Assembly (NCBI GenBank): GCA_963521185.1
Contig: CAUQTV010000001.1
Coordinates: 829,641 to 893,640 of the forward strand
Length of the DNA: 64,000 nucleotides
Direction of reading: 5' to 3'
DNA from: Enterobacter_D sp963521185
GTDB taxonomy: Bacteria > Pseudomonadota > Gammaproteobacteria > Enterobacterales > Enterobacteriaceae
Below the pieces are notes generated by a model. It was not told where the DNA came from. It saw nothing but the letters and a program-made list of their open reading frames with translations, and ran no database searches. Positions 1 through 9,132 of this stretch are shown here, in pieces. The position numbers were made by a program, and so were the translations under genes. Within the stretch, counting starts at the first letter, position 1, and each line of letters opens with the position of its first letter.

Positions 1-1
1 C

Positions 2-649
2 GATCTGGATCTGGCGGTGAAAGCGGCGGTGACGGGACGTTATCAGAACACCGGGCAGGTCTGCGCGGCGGCGAAACGATTTATTGTCGAAGCGGGCATT
101 GCTGACGCCTTTACCGAAAAGTTTGTCGCCGCGGTGGCTGCGCTGAAAATGGGCGCGCCGTCAGGCGAAGAAAATTACCTGGGGCCGATGGCGCGCTTCG
201 ATCTGCGTGATGAACTGCATGCGCAGGTGCAGGCGACGCTCAACGAAGGCGCAACGTTATTGCTTGGCGGCGAGAAAGTGGCCGGGGCAGGGAATTACTA
301 TGCCCCCACCGTGCTGGGGAATGTAACACCGCAGATGACCGCTTTTCGTCAGGAGCTGTTTGGCCCGGTGGCGGCCATCACCGTGGCACAGGATGCGGAA
401 CATGCGCTGGCGCTGGCGAACGACAGCGAGTTTGGCCTGTCGGCGACGCTGTTTACCGCAGATACTGCGCTGGCGGAGAAACTGGCCGCGCGTCTGGAAT
501 GCGGCGGTGTGTTTATTAATGGCTACAGCGCCAGCGATGCCCGCGTGGCGTTCGGCGGCGTGAAGAAAAGCGGCTTTGGCCGTGAACTGTCGCACTTCGG
601 TTTGCATGAGTTCTGCAACGTGCAGACGGTGTGGAAAGATCGCCTCTGA
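2..649 (+). CDS. sad: Succinate-semialdehyde dehydrogenase, C-terminal part (cut by window edge)
   Basis: Oxidises succinate semialdehyde to succinate with NAD(P)+ in the cytosol. Only the last 215 residues are present; the open frame runs in from base 2, so internal Met codons are not the true start. The visible part begins just before the catalytic cysteine (NTGQVCAAAKR) and carries the aldehyde dehydrogenase C-terminal signatures ELFGPVAAI and FGGVKKSGFGRE. In E. coli sad lies next to glsB (yneH), as it nearly does here, which supports Sad (YneI) over GabD. Family assignment is secure; the gene name rests on similarity and synteny recalled from E. coli. Confidence 0.9.
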   Translation, partial: DLDLAVKAAVTGRYQNTGQVCAAAKRFIVEAGIADAFTEKFVAAVAALKMGAPSGEENYLGPMARFDLRDELHAQVQATLNEGATLLLGGEKVAGAGNYYAPTVLGNVTPQMTAFRQELFGPVAAITVAQDAEHALALANDSEFGLSATLFTADTALAEKLAARLECGGVFINGYSASDARVAFGGVKKSGFGRELSHFGLHEFCNVQTVWKDRL

Positions 650-662
650 TCCGCTAAAGGAT

Positions 663-697
663 CCGCCGGATGCCTGATTCACCCGCGTGTCCGGCGG
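663..697 (+). terminator. Possible terminator after sad
   Basis: Perfect 8-bp inverted repeat CCGCCGGA (663-670) / TCCGGCGG (690-697) with a 19-nt loop, 14 bases after the sad stop. The T-rich tract comes only about 18 bases later, so intrinsic termination would be weak. Confidence 0.4.
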
Positions 698-762
698 CTG
701 TCATGGTTCTGTCATTTTTCTTTTGTAGACTCACGGTTATTGTGGGGTTATAGAAGAATATC

Positions 763-2352
763 ATGAACTTAATGCAAATTTTTCGCCGTTTCATTCGGCG
801 TTTTACACCGCAACAATTTGGTCTGCTCGCCGGGATTTTTTGCGTTATTGCTTTGTTCTCGGCGCTGCAACTCTCCTCCTCGCTGGTGCTTTCCCGATCG
901 TTGCGCGACGCACAGCATAATGAGCTGCGTAATCAGCATGCCCAACAGCAGCAGCTAAAAGTTGATGAAGCGCGCATTGCGCTACTGGCGGCAAGCGATC
1001 TGCTTAACCGCGCGGGCGTTTATTTCATGCAGGATCAGGCCACCGGGTCGGACGGCAGCTGGCACAGCCTGATGGATGAGGCGCAGCAGGCGCTGAACAC
1101 CTCGCATAAAGCCTGGGAAGGGTGGCTGGCGCTGCATCCGCCTAAAGACGACGGGCTTATCAACAGTTATCAGCTGTTTTATGGGGCCATTAAAGAGCAG
1201 GCGGATGGCCTGACCCGCACCCAGTCCATTGACGCTTTCTTTGCCGTTCCCGCGCAGGCGTTTCAGGCGGATTTCAATGACAATTTTGCTCGCTTTCAGC
1301 AGGCCAGCCAGCGTCGCGCCGAGGCCGGACGGCAGGCGATGATGGGGAGTCTGAGCGGCTTGCAGGATATCTATCTGCTGGCTCCCGCACTGTTAGTGCT
1401 GATTGCGGTGGTGGTCTGGTACGGCGTCTCGCGCTGGGTGATCACCCCGCTGCGTCAGCTGATCACCCATATCAATTTGCTGGCGGCGGGGGATCTCTCG
1501 GTGCCTTTGCCGCCGGTGCGCCGCTTTAACCGTGAAATCAACCAGCTTGGCACCAGCATCAATACCATGCAGCTTGGTCTGCAACAGCTGATCGTGCAGG
1601 TCAACGACGCCACTGCCTCAATGGTCAACAATATTGGTCAACTGGCGGAGGGCAATCAGAAGCTCTCCCGGCAGTCTGCGCGACAGGCAGAAGAGCTGGA
1701 CGGCGTAACGGCGCATATTGCGGCGCTGGAGTCTCACGTTGAGGGCAACAGCGGTTATGCCCAGCTTGCCAGTCAGCGCGCGGATGAGGCCCGCCAGGTG
1801 GCCGCCGGGGGCGACCGCATGATGGATACCGTGAATGCGTCGATGCGCGCCATTGTCGAACGCTCATCAGAAATGCGCGGCATCGTTTCGCTGATTGATA
1901 ACGTCGCCTTCCAGACCAACATTCTGGCGCTTAACGCCGCCATTGAAGCGGCACACGCCGGTAACCACGGACGCGGCTTTGCGGTGGTGGCAAAAGAAGT
2001 CGGTCTGCTGGCCCGTAAAAGCAGTTCATCGACACAGACCATTCAGCAGTTGATCCAGCACTCCTTGCAGGGCATTGAAGAGGGATCCCAGGCGGTCACG
2101 CGGCTGGAAGACAACCTGCAACAGGTGACAGGGCTGGTAGGGCATTTGAGCAAGCTACTTAACGAGATTTCAACCGCTACGCTGAGCCAGGGCGAGAATA
2201 TCCATCAGATGACCCGCCAGCTTCACGGGTTGAATCAGGTGGCGAGGCGCACCGGGGAATTAGTGAACACCGCGACCGAAGCGTCGCAGCAACTGCATGA
2301 TGATTCCCACCAGTTGATGCAGGCGGTTTCGCGTTTTCGCCTTCCGGCCTGA
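763..2352 (+). CDS. Methyl-accepting chemotaxis protein (TarH-type)
   Basis: Transmembrane chemoreceptor that passes ligand signals to CheA/CheW. 529 residues: membrane segment at about 20-42, periplasmic helical ligand domain to about 200, second membrane segment at about 203-222, HAMP domain, then the cytoplasmic coiled-coil signalling domain with the conserved tip FQTNILALNAAIEAAHAG. The C-terminus (SRFRLPA) lacks the NWETF-type pentapeptide that tethers CheR and CheB in major receptors such as Tsr, so adaptation may depend on other receptors in the array. It interrupts the sad-glsB neighbourhood known from E. coli. The ligand cannot be read from sequence. Confidence 0.93.
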   Translation: MNLMQIFRRFIRRFTPQQFGLLAGIFCVIALFSALQLSSSLVLSRSLRDAQHNELRNQHAQQQQLKVDEARIALLAASDLLNRAGVYFMQDQATGSDGSWHSLMDEAQQALNTSHKAWEGWLALHPPKDDGLINSYQLFYGAIKEQADGLTRTQSIDAFFAVPAQAFQADFNDNFARFQQASQRRAEAGRQAMMGSLSGLQDIYLLAPALLVLIAVVVWYGVSRWVITPLRQLITHINLLAAGDLSVPLPPVRRFNREINQLGTSINTMQLGLQQLIVQVNDATASMVNNIGQLAEGNQKLSRQSARQAEELDGVTAHIAALESHVEGNSGYAQLASQRADEARQVAAGGDRMMDTVNASMRAIVERSSEMRGIVSLIDNVAFQTNILALNAAIEAAHAGNHGRGFAVVAKEVGLLARKSSSSTQTIQQLIQHSLQGIEEGSQAVTRLEDNLQQVTGLVGHLSKLLNEISTATLSQGENIHQMTRQLHGLNQVARRTGELVNTATEASQQLHDDSHQLMQAVSRFRLPA

Positions 2353-2415
2353 CGCCGTGCTGTGCGCTCTGTTATACTCGCAGGCCTTTTTTAGCCGCTG
2401 GGCAAGGAGCAGGGT

Positions 2416-3342
2416 GTGGCAACGGTTATCGACAACGCGGGACTGGAATCGCTTCTGGCAAAGGCCAGGGCGCTTTTGGGGCAAGGCAAAGTGGCGGATT
2501 ATATTCCTGCGCTGGCCTCGGTTGACGGACGTAAACTGGGTATTGCCGTCAGCACGGTTGACGGTCAGCACGCCTTCGCGGGCGACGCCCATGAGCGCTT
2601 TTCCATTCAGTCCATTTCTAAAGTGCTGAGTCTGGTGGTGGCGATGAACCACTATCAGGAAGAGGAGATCTGGCCGCGGGTGGGGAAAGATCCTTCCGGT
2701 CATCCGTTTAACTCGCTGCTTCAACTGGAAATCGAGCAGGGCATTCCGCGTAATCCCTTTATCAACGCCGGGGCGCTGGTGGTGTGCGATATGCTGCAAA
2801 GTCGCCTCAGCGCGCCTCGTCAGCGCATGCTGGAAATTGTTCGCCGTCTGAGCGACGTGCCGGACATTGCCTATGACACCACGGTGGCGCGTTCCGAGTT
2901 CGACCATTCGGCGCGCAATGCGGCGATTGCCTGGCTGATGAAATCCTTCGGCAACTTTAATAACGACGTCACCACGGTGTTGCAGAACTATTTTCACTAT
3001 TGCGCGCTGGAGATGAGCTGCGCTGAGCTGGCGAAGACCTTTTTGTTTCTCGCCTGCCAGGGGCGTGCGCCGCATTTGCCCGACGCCGTGGTGACGCCGA
3101 TGCAGGCCCGGCAGGTGAATGCGTTGATGGCGACCAGCGGCATGTACCAGAGCGCGGGGGAGTTTGCCTGGCGCGTAGGTTTGCCGGCGAAGTCAGGCGT
3201 GGGTGGGGGCATTGTGGCGATTGTGCCGCATGAAATGGCCATTGCCGTCTGGAGCCCGGAGCTGGACGAGGCGGGTAACTCACTGGCGGGGATCGCCGTG
3301 CTGGAGGCGCTCACGCAGCAGTTGGGCCGTTCTGTCTACTGA
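2416..3342 (+). CDS. glsB: Glutaminase 2
   Basis: Hydrolyses L-glutamine to glutamate and ammonia. 308 residues, the same length as E. coli YneH/GlsB and very similar along its whole length. The beta-lactamase-like catalytic SxxK motif is Ser66-Ile-Ser-Lys69 in RFSIQSISKV. The start is GTG, preceded by AAGGAG at 2404-2409 with six bases of spacing; no better ATG fits. Followed by a diguanylate cyclase on the same strand after a 122-bp gap. Confidence 0.96.
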   Translation: MATVIDNAGLESLLAKARALLGQGKVADYIPALASVDGRKLGIAVSTVDGQHAFAGDAHERFSIQSISKVLSLVVAMNHYQEEEIWPRVGKDPSGHPFNSLLQLEIEQGIPRNPFINAGALVVCDMLQSRLSAPRQRMLEIVRRLSDVPDIAYDTTVARSEFDHSARNAAIAWLMKSFGNFNNDVTTVLQNYFHYCALEMSCAELAKTFLFLACQGRAPHLPDAVVTPMQARQVNALMATSGMYQSAGEFAWRVGLPAKSGVGGGIVAIVPHEMAIAVWSPELDEAGNSLAGIAVLEALTQQLGRSVY

Positions 3343-3464
3343 CAACGACCCTGCGGCGGATTGAGAATCTATAACCTTTTTGCGGGCCTGAGACATGCTA
3401 AGCTTTAGGCTCATTGCTGTCTGGAGTCATAATTGCTACGGGCAATTATCTGGAATGATATTGA

Positions 3465-4919
3465 ATGCGCTCACTGTTGACGACGCCTTTTCGTCTGTTT
3501 CGCGAAGATAAGCCACTGCGTAATGCTGTTCTGATATTTCTACTGACGACGGTGTTTTATGCCATCGGCGCGATGCTCCGCCTGGTCGAGGAACTCTCGC
3601 TTTTCTGGCCGCTTAATGCCGTAATGGCAGGGGTTTTTGCGCGCTACGCCTGGCTAAACCGCCTGCACAATTACGCAATTTGCTACGTGGCGATGCTGCT
3701 TTACGACGGGCTGACCACCGACTGGGGTACGGCGTCGTTTGTCATCAACTTCTCTAATATGGTGTTTATCCTGACCTTTGCGTTGCTGGTTCAGCGGGAT
3801 AAGCGCGAGCCGCAGCAGGCGACGGCGCTCGCCAATGCCCTGAGACTCTTTAACTACTGTTTGCTGTCCGCCGTGCTGTGCGCGTTTTTTGGCACCTTCG
3901 GTTCTTTTGGTATCGACAGCCAGGCATTCTGGCCGCTGTTTGCCGACTGGTTTAGCGAGCAGTTCTCGACCGGCGTGCTGATCCTGCCCTGTATTCTGGC
4001 GATCTCCTGGCCCGGCATCACCCGGCCTTTTCGCCTGAAACACCTGCTGCCACTGGCGGCGTTAACGGTTTGTATTGCTTCATCGGTGCTGATTGGCGGG
4101 GCGGGCAGTCTTGCATTCCCGCTGCCAGCGCTGATCTGGTGTGCGGTGCGCTATTCGTTCCTGACGACTGCGGTGCTGACGCTGGTGACGGGGGCGACGG
4201 AAATTATTCTGGTAGCCAATTCGGTGATCAATATTTCGATGCTGTCGCATTTGCAAACGCCGCAGATGTTCTCCGCGCGTCTGGGCATTGCCACCATGGC
4301 CATTTGTCCGGTCATGGTTTCGGTGAGTGTCAACGCCATTAACGCCCTGATTAAGCAGGTGTCATTGCGCGCCGACTACGACTTTTTGACCCAGGTCTAT
4401 TCCCGCTCCGGGCTGTATGAAGCGCTGCGCCAGCTGGAAATGGAGCACCTGCCGCCGCGCCACCTTACGGTAATGCTGCTCGATATCGACTATTTTAAGA
4501 ATATCAATGATAACTATGGTCACGAATGCGGCGACAAGGTGCTATCGTCGTTTGCGCAGAAGGTGCAGCAGGTGGTCGGCGAGCAGGGGAAAGTAGCGCG
4601 TATGGGCGGCGAAGAGTTCGCGGTCATTGCCACTACTGACGATGCCACTGAGGCACTGGCGCTGGCGGAAAAAATCCGCCAGGCCATTGAACTGCATCGC
4701 TTCCGCTGGCGCTCCCAGACGCTGTTTTTAACCGTCAGCATTGGATTAAGCAACGGCATGACGGAGTTCTGGCAACTCACCGAAACCTTTAACCGCCTGC
4801 TTAACGAAGCAGACGAATATTTGTATCTGTCGAAGAAAGGCGGTCGCAACCGGACCAGCGCCAGGCCGGAAATTATGGCAAGGGTGAACGTTGATGACGC
4901 TGCTTCTGACAGCGCTTAA
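3465..4919 (+). CDS. dgcF: Diguanylate cyclase with MASE1-like membrane sensor (DgcF-like)
   Basis: Predicted to make the second messenger c-di-GMP from GTP. 484 residues: an N-terminal integral membrane sensor of about eight helices (residues 20-300, MASE1-like), then a GGDEF domain with active-site GGEEF in VARMGGEEFAV. The usual RxxD inhibitory site five residues upstream is absent (EQGK instead), so product inhibition may be weak. Position between glsB and uxaB matches E. coli yneF (dgcF), whose protein I recall as shorter and probably degenerate in K-12. First of three adjacent GGDEF genes. Symbol by synteny; function from domains. Confidence 0.82.
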   Translation: MRSLLTTPFRLFREDKPLRNAVLIFLLTTVFYAIGAMLRLVEELSLFWPLNAVMAGVFARYAWLNRLHNYAICYVAMLLYDGLTTDWGTASFVINFSNMVFILTFALLVQRDKREPQQATALANALRLFNYCLLSAVLCAFFGTFGSFGIDSQAFWPLFADWFSEQFSTGVLILPCILAISWPGITRPFRLKHLLPLAALTVCIASSVLIGGAGSLAFPLPALIWCAVRYSFLTTAVLTLVTGATEIILVANSVINISMLSHLQTPQMFSARLGIATMAICPVMVSVSVNAINALIKQVSLRADYDFLTQVYSRSGLYEALRQLEMEHLPPRHLTVMLLDIDYFKNINDNYGHECGDKVLSSFAQKVQQVVGEQGKVARMGGEEFAVIATTDDATEALALAEKIRQAIELHRFRWRSQTLFLTVSIGLSNGMTEFWQLTETFNRLLNEADEYLYLSKKGGRNRTSARPEIMARVNVDDAASDSA

Positions 4920-5050
4920 CAAAAATCTGTGCCGCATGGTTAAGTTTCATCCTAATTCGCCGGGAATTGATTGAAATAACTTATTAAATTGCTTGCTACG
5001 CATTTTTATCGTCAATACTATAGCTGAGTATACGTATCGGAAAATTGTGC

Positions 5051-6106
5051 ATGAGCGGATCGGATAATCTACAAAAGAACCAACGCATTACGGGCAAAAG
5101 ATTCGTCAGACGTATGTATCTGATGCGCATCCTCGGCACCTTCCTGTGCTTTATCCCTATTCTGTCCGTGCTGATGGAACATCGTCAGCCGATATGGTCA
5201 ATGTTTCTGCTCGGCGTCAATGCATTCTTTTGGCCAACCTTCGCTTTTCTGCGCTCGCGTAATTCCGCCACGCCCTTAACCTGTGAGCATCAGAATCTGG
5301 TGGCAGACGCCGCCGCCGGGGGTTTTTGGATCGCGATGATGGCGGTGAATCCGCTGCCGTCGGTGGTCATTGCCACCATTCTTCTCTCGGACCGCTTATC
5401 GGCGGGGGGCGCTCAGCTGCTGCGCAAAGCGACCATCGCGATGGTCAGCGCTTTTGCCGTAACGTGGCTGGCGCAGGGTATGGTGTTCATTCCTGAAGTG
5501 ACGCAGCGAACCATGTTCGCCACGCTGCCGCTGATTGGCATTTACGTGCTGGCCCTGAGTGTGCTGACCGATAACATTGCCCAGAAGCTGCGTATTAAGA
5601 GCCGTGAGCTTGAGCGTATTGCGATGATGGATCCGCTGCTGGACATTGCGAACCGACGCCTGCTGGAAAAACGTATTCAATACGAGCTGGAAAAACTGAG
5701 TCAGACCTCGCGCAATTCGCTGCTGATGTTTATAGATATCGATAATTTCAAAGAGGTTAACGATCGCTTTGGGCATAAAGTTGGCGATGCGCTGCTGGTC
5801 ACGGTGTCAAAAATATTGCACGTGGCAACGCGTAAAACGGACACCCCGGCGCGACTGGGTGGCGATGAGTTTGTGATTTTACTGCCCGATACCACCCTCG
5901 ATGAAGCCCATGTGGTGGCGACACGCATTATGGACGCGGCGGCTGTGATGACCGTCGGTCAGGATCTCTCCTTTAAATGTACGCTCAGTATTGGCATCGC
6001 CTGTGCGACGGCGGGAATGAGCACCGTGACCGACTGGTTGAAGGCCGCAGACGATGCCCTTTACCGCGCAAAACGGGAAGGCAAGAACCGGATCTACGCA
6101 CACTGA
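5051..6106 (+). CDS. Diguanylate cyclase with MASE2 membrane domain
   Basis: Predicted c-di-GMP synthase of 351 residues. The N-terminal half has the MASE2 pattern of short hydrophobic helices seen in AdrA/DgcC (RRMYLMRILGTFL onward). The C-terminal GGDEF domain has an intact ARLGGDEFVIL active site and an inhibitory RxxD site (RKTD) exactly five residues before it. I chose ATG at 5051; a TTG six bases upstream (5045) is in frame but less likely. Only 53 bp separate its stop from the next GGDEF gene, so the two may be co-transcribed. No operon partner identifies the signal. Confidence 0.9.
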   Translation: MSGSDNLQKNQRITGKRFVRRMYLMRILGTFLCFIPILSVLMEHRQPIWSMFLLGVNAFFWPTFAFLRSRNSATPLTCEHQNLVADAAAGGFWIAMMAVNPLPSVVIATILLSDRLSAGGAQLLRKATIAMVSAFAVTWLAQGMVFIPEVTQRTMFATLPLIGIYVLALSVLTDNIAQKLRIKSRELERIAMMDPLLDIANRRLLEKRIQYELEKLSQTSRNSLLMFIDIDNFKEVNDRFGHKVGDALLVTVSKILHVATRKTDTPARLGGDEFVILLPDTTLDEAHVVATRIMDAAAVMTVGQDLSFKCTLSIGIACATAGMSTVTDWLKAADDALYRAKREGKNRIYAH

Positions 6107-6159
6107 CAAACGGGCTGAATGCGCTAAGCTTAGGATATGTTTAGTGAGAAAGGCCCGTT

Positions 6160-7128
6160 ATGAAGACTCCCGATATCCCAGCCAATGAGCCACAACGACT
6201 CGCATCCCTTCATGAATCCGGCTTGCTCGACACGGGCGCGCATGAACGTTTTGACAGACTTACCCGTCTGGCACAGCGCATGTTTAACGTGCCGATTGCG
6301 CTTGTCAGCCTTGTGGATGAACAGACGCTGCACTTCAAATCCTGCAACGGGATCACGCCGGGTACCGTTGACCGTAAAATCTCGTTTTGCGGCCATGTCA
6401 TTCTGAGTCAGGATCCGCTCATCATCGCCGATGCGGTTAACGATTCGCGCTTTAGTGATAACCCCCTTGTCACCGGCGAACCGCATGTGCGTTTTTATGC
6501 CGGTTATCCGCTGCGTCTGCCCGATGGGGCCAACGTTGGCTCATTCTGCCTAATTGACCGGAAGCCGCGTGATTTCAGCCGTTCAGAGGTGGAAGTGCTA
6601 AAGGATTTCGCCGCCATCGTTGAAGGGGAGTTTGCGACCATGACGGCGGCCACCACCGATGAGCTGACCGGGTTGTTTAATCGACGTGGGTTTCATAACC
6701 TGGGTAAATTTGCCATTACCGCTGCGCGCCGTCGTGCGGAGCCGCTCACCCTCGCCTGGCTTGATCTCGATAAGTTTAAATACATTAACGACACCTGGGG
6801 TCATGAAGAAGGGGATAACGCCCTGAAGGCCATGGCCGCACTGCTGCGACAGAACTTCCGCGAGGCGGATTTGCTGGTGCGTTATGGCGGGGATGAATTC
6901 GCTATCCTGTTTTCGGATACCGATGAGAAGGGGGCCTGGGTCGCGATGAACCATCTGGTAGAACAGACCGAAGCCTGGAACCTGCAGGCAAAACAGCCGT
7001 GGAGCTTAACCTTCTCCTGGGGCGTGAGTGAATACGATCATCATGGGAATATGGACATTAAAGGCTGGTTAAAAGACGCTGATGCCAGGATGTATGCCAT
7101 GAAAGCCAAAAATAGCCAACAGCGTTAA
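6160..7128 (+). CDS. Soluble GAF-GGDEF diguanylate cyclase
   Basis: Predicted cytosolic c-di-GMP synthase of 322 residues. Residues about 1-155 form a GAF domain of the family beginning with a ...LHESGLLDTG... helix, with no membrane segment; residues about 165-322 form a GGDEF domain with RYGGDEFAILF and an intact RxxD inhibitory site (READ). The GAF ligand is unknown. It has no counterpart at this place in E. coli K-12 that I recall. Third GGDEF gene in a row on the same strand. Confidence 0.9.
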   Translation: MKTPDIPANEPQRLASLHESGLLDTGAHERFDRLTRLAQRMFNVPIALVSLVDEQTLHFKSCNGITPGTVDRKISFCGHVILSQDPLIIADAVNDSRFSDNPLVTGEPHVRFYAGYPLRLPDGANVGSFCLIDRKPRDFSRSEVEVLKDFAAIVEGEFATMTAATTDELTGLFNRRGFHNLGKFAITAARRRAEPLTLAWLDLDKFKYINDTWGHEEGDNALKAMAALLRQNFREADLLVRYGGDEFAILFSDTDEKGAWVAMNHLVEQTEAWNLQAKQPWSLTFSWGVSEYDHHGNMDIKGWLKDADARMYAMKAKNSQQR

Positions 7129-7181
7129 GACGTTAAGAAAAGCACAGGTTAGGTCACGGCGTTGATCACCTGTGCAAACCT

Positions 7182-7193
7182 TTGGTTCACCAA
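7182..7193. promoter_or_regulatory. Possible ExuR/UxuR-type operator upstream of uxaB
   Basis: Palindrome TTGGT-TC-ACCAA resembles the hexuronate-regulator core TTGGT-N2-ACCAA known from E. coli exu/uxu genes. It lies about 205 bp before the uxaB start in a 270-bp gene-free stretch. Sequence match plus context only. Confidence 0.45.
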
Positions 7194-7399
7194 TCTTATT
7201 TCCGACTAACGATTGCACCGCGCTACGCATTGATGTCGAACGAAAATGTGACGGCGACGACACTTTTTTATTAGTTTTCATAATTGGCATCAATATGACA
7301 TGCCATTTTGATCAAAACAGGGTTTCATGGTCGAAAAGTCTGGTAAGTTATTACACCAATCTCACCAGGTTGTATGACTAATCAAAAAAGGAACCCATT

Positions 7400-8851
7400 G
7401 TGAAAACGATAAACCGTCGCGATTTCCCCGGAGCCCAGTACCCGGAACGCATCATTCAGTTCGGCGAAGGGAACTTCTTGCGCGCTTTTGTCGACTGGCA
7501 AATTGATCTTTTAAATGAGCACACCGACCTCGACGCCGGTGTGGTGATTGTTCGCCCGATTCAAAGTGATTTCCCGCCATCGCTGAGCACTCAGGATGGG
7601 TTGTACACCACTATCATTCGTGGTCTGAATGAAGAAGGTGAGGCTGTCAGCGATGCGCGTCTGATCCGCTCCGTAAACCGCGAAATCAGCGTTTACGCTC
7701 AGTATGACGAGTTCCTGGCGCTGGCGCGTAATCCGGATATTCGCTTTGTGTTCTCTAACACCACCGAAGCGGGCATCAGCTACCATGCGGGCGACAAATT
7801 TGAAGATGCGCCTGCGGTCAGCTATCCGGCCAAACTGACCCGTCTGCTGTTTGAGCGTTTCACTCACTTTGCCGGTGCTGCCGACAAAGGCTGGGTGATC
7901 ATTCCGTGTGAGCTGATTGACTACAACGGCGACGCGCTACGTGAACTGGTTCTGCGTTATGCGCAGGAGTGGGCGTTACCGGCGGAATTCGTGCAATGGC
8001 TCGACAGCGCCAACGCCTTCTGCTCAACGCTGGTGGACCGCATTGTGACGGGTTACCCGCGTGATGAAGTGGCGAAAATCGAAGCTGAGCTGGGCTACCA
8101 TGACGGCTTCCTGGACACCGCCGAGCATTTCTACCTGTTCGTTATTCAGGGGCCGAAAACACTGGCGTCTGAGCTGCGTCTCGACAAATATCCGCTGAAC
8201 GTGCTAATCGTTGACGACATCAAACCGTACAAAGAGCGTAAAGTGGCTATCCTGAACGGCGCGCACACTGCGCTGGTGCCGGTCGCTTTCCAGGCCGGTC
8301 TGGATACCGTGGGCGAAGCAATGAATGACAGCGAAATCTGTGCATTCGTTGAAAAAGCCATTTACGAAGAGATTATCCCGGTGCTGGATCTGCCGCGCGA
8401 TGAGCTGGAAACCTTCGCCAGCGCGGTTACCGGACGCTTCCGCAACCCGTACATCAAACACCAACTGCTGTCGATTTCGCTGAACGGGATGACCAAATTC
8501 CGCACGCGTATTCTGCCGCAGCTGCTGGCAGGGCAGAAAGCGACCGGTAAATTACCGGCTCGGCTGACGTTCGCCCTGGCCGCACTGATTGCATTCTATC
8601 GTGGCGAGCGCAGCGGTGAAGCATACCCGGTGCAGGATGACGCGCACTGGATTGAACGTTATCAGCAACTGTGGAGCCAGCACGGCGATCGCCAGATCAG
8701 CACCAGCGAACTGGTCAAATCGGTGCTCTCCGTTGCGGATCACTGGGAACAGGACCTGACCCAGGTCGTTGGACTGGTGGAGCAAGTATCTTTGGATCTG
8801 GATGCAATCCTGCTGCAAGGGATGCGCGAGGCCGTCAAGCCACTGTGCTAA
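7400..8851 (+). CDS. uxaB: Tagaturonate reductase (altronate oxidoreductase)
   Basis: Reduces D-tagaturonate to D-altronate with NADH in the galacturonate branch of hexuronate catabolism. 483 residues, the same length as E. coli UxaB and near-identical over long stretches (for example PERIIQFGEGNFLRAFVDWQ near the N-terminus). N-terminal Rossmann-type mannitol dehydrogenase domain, C-terminal catalytic domain with VAILNGAHT. The start here is GTG, after AAAGGAA at 7387-7393. Expressed alone: a good terminator follows. The uxaC and uxaA genes are not in this window. Confidence 0.97.
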   Translation: MKTINRRDFPGAQYPERIIQFGEGNFLRAFVDWQIDLLNEHTDLDAGVVIVRPIQSDFPPSLSTQDGLYTTIIRGLNEEGEAVSDARLIRSVNREISVYAQYDEFLALARNPDIRFVFSNTTEAGISYHAGDKFEDAPAVSYPAKLTRLLFERFTHFAGAADKGWVIIPCELIDYNGDALRELVLRYAQEWALPAEFVQWLDSANAFCSTLVDRIVTGYPRDEVAKIEAELGYHDGFLDTAEHFYLFVIQGPKTLASELRLDKYPLNVLIVDDIKPYKERKVAILNGAHTALVPVAFQAGLDTVGEAMNDSEICAFVEKAIYEEIIPVLDLPRDELETFASAVTGRFRNPYIKHQLLSISLNGMTKFRTRILPQLLAGQKATGKLPARLTFALAALIAFYRGERSGEAYPVQDDAHWIERYQQLWSQHGDRQISTSELVKSVLSVADHWEQDLTQVVGLVEQVSLDLDAILLQGMREAVKPLC

Positions 8852-8876
8852 GAACGGTTAAGCAAGCGTAATGAGA

Positions 8877-8906
8877 AGCCCTGATCGGATGGTCAGGGCT
8901 TTTTTG
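8877..8906 (+). terminator. Intrinsic terminator of uxaB
   Basis: Perfect 8-bp stem AGCCCTGA (8877-8884) / TCAGGGCT (8893-8900), 8-nt loop, followed by a T-rich run from 8900. Confidence 0.9.
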
Positions 8907-9132
8907 TTGTTAGATCACGGAGAGGGTTAACTCCCGACCCAACGCCGAAAGCGCTTTTTGAATGAAGTCTTTTTAGTTACAACATCCATATACTGCCCTC
9001 ATAATCCATACTTCAACATCGTGCCCTTATTCGCTTAACAGTCATGATATTCGTTACAATTTTTTAGCAAACTTGCAACCGTGACACAGATCACGTTTAA
9101 TAGCGCAGTTCTTGTTAACGCAAACTCTTACT

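Noticed and set aside
257..682. Open frame on the minus strand opposite sad
   Set aside because: Shadow of the GC-rich sad frame; no ribosome site and no recognisable protein pattern.
2260..3075. 271-residue open frame on the minus strand opposite glsB
   Set aside because: Lies over a well-conserved gene on the other strand, is rich in His and Arg as shadow frames are, and has no family motif.
7230..7330. CRP site upstream of uxaB
   Set aside because: TGTGA half-sites occur, but no convincing TGTGA-N6-TCACA pair could be placed.
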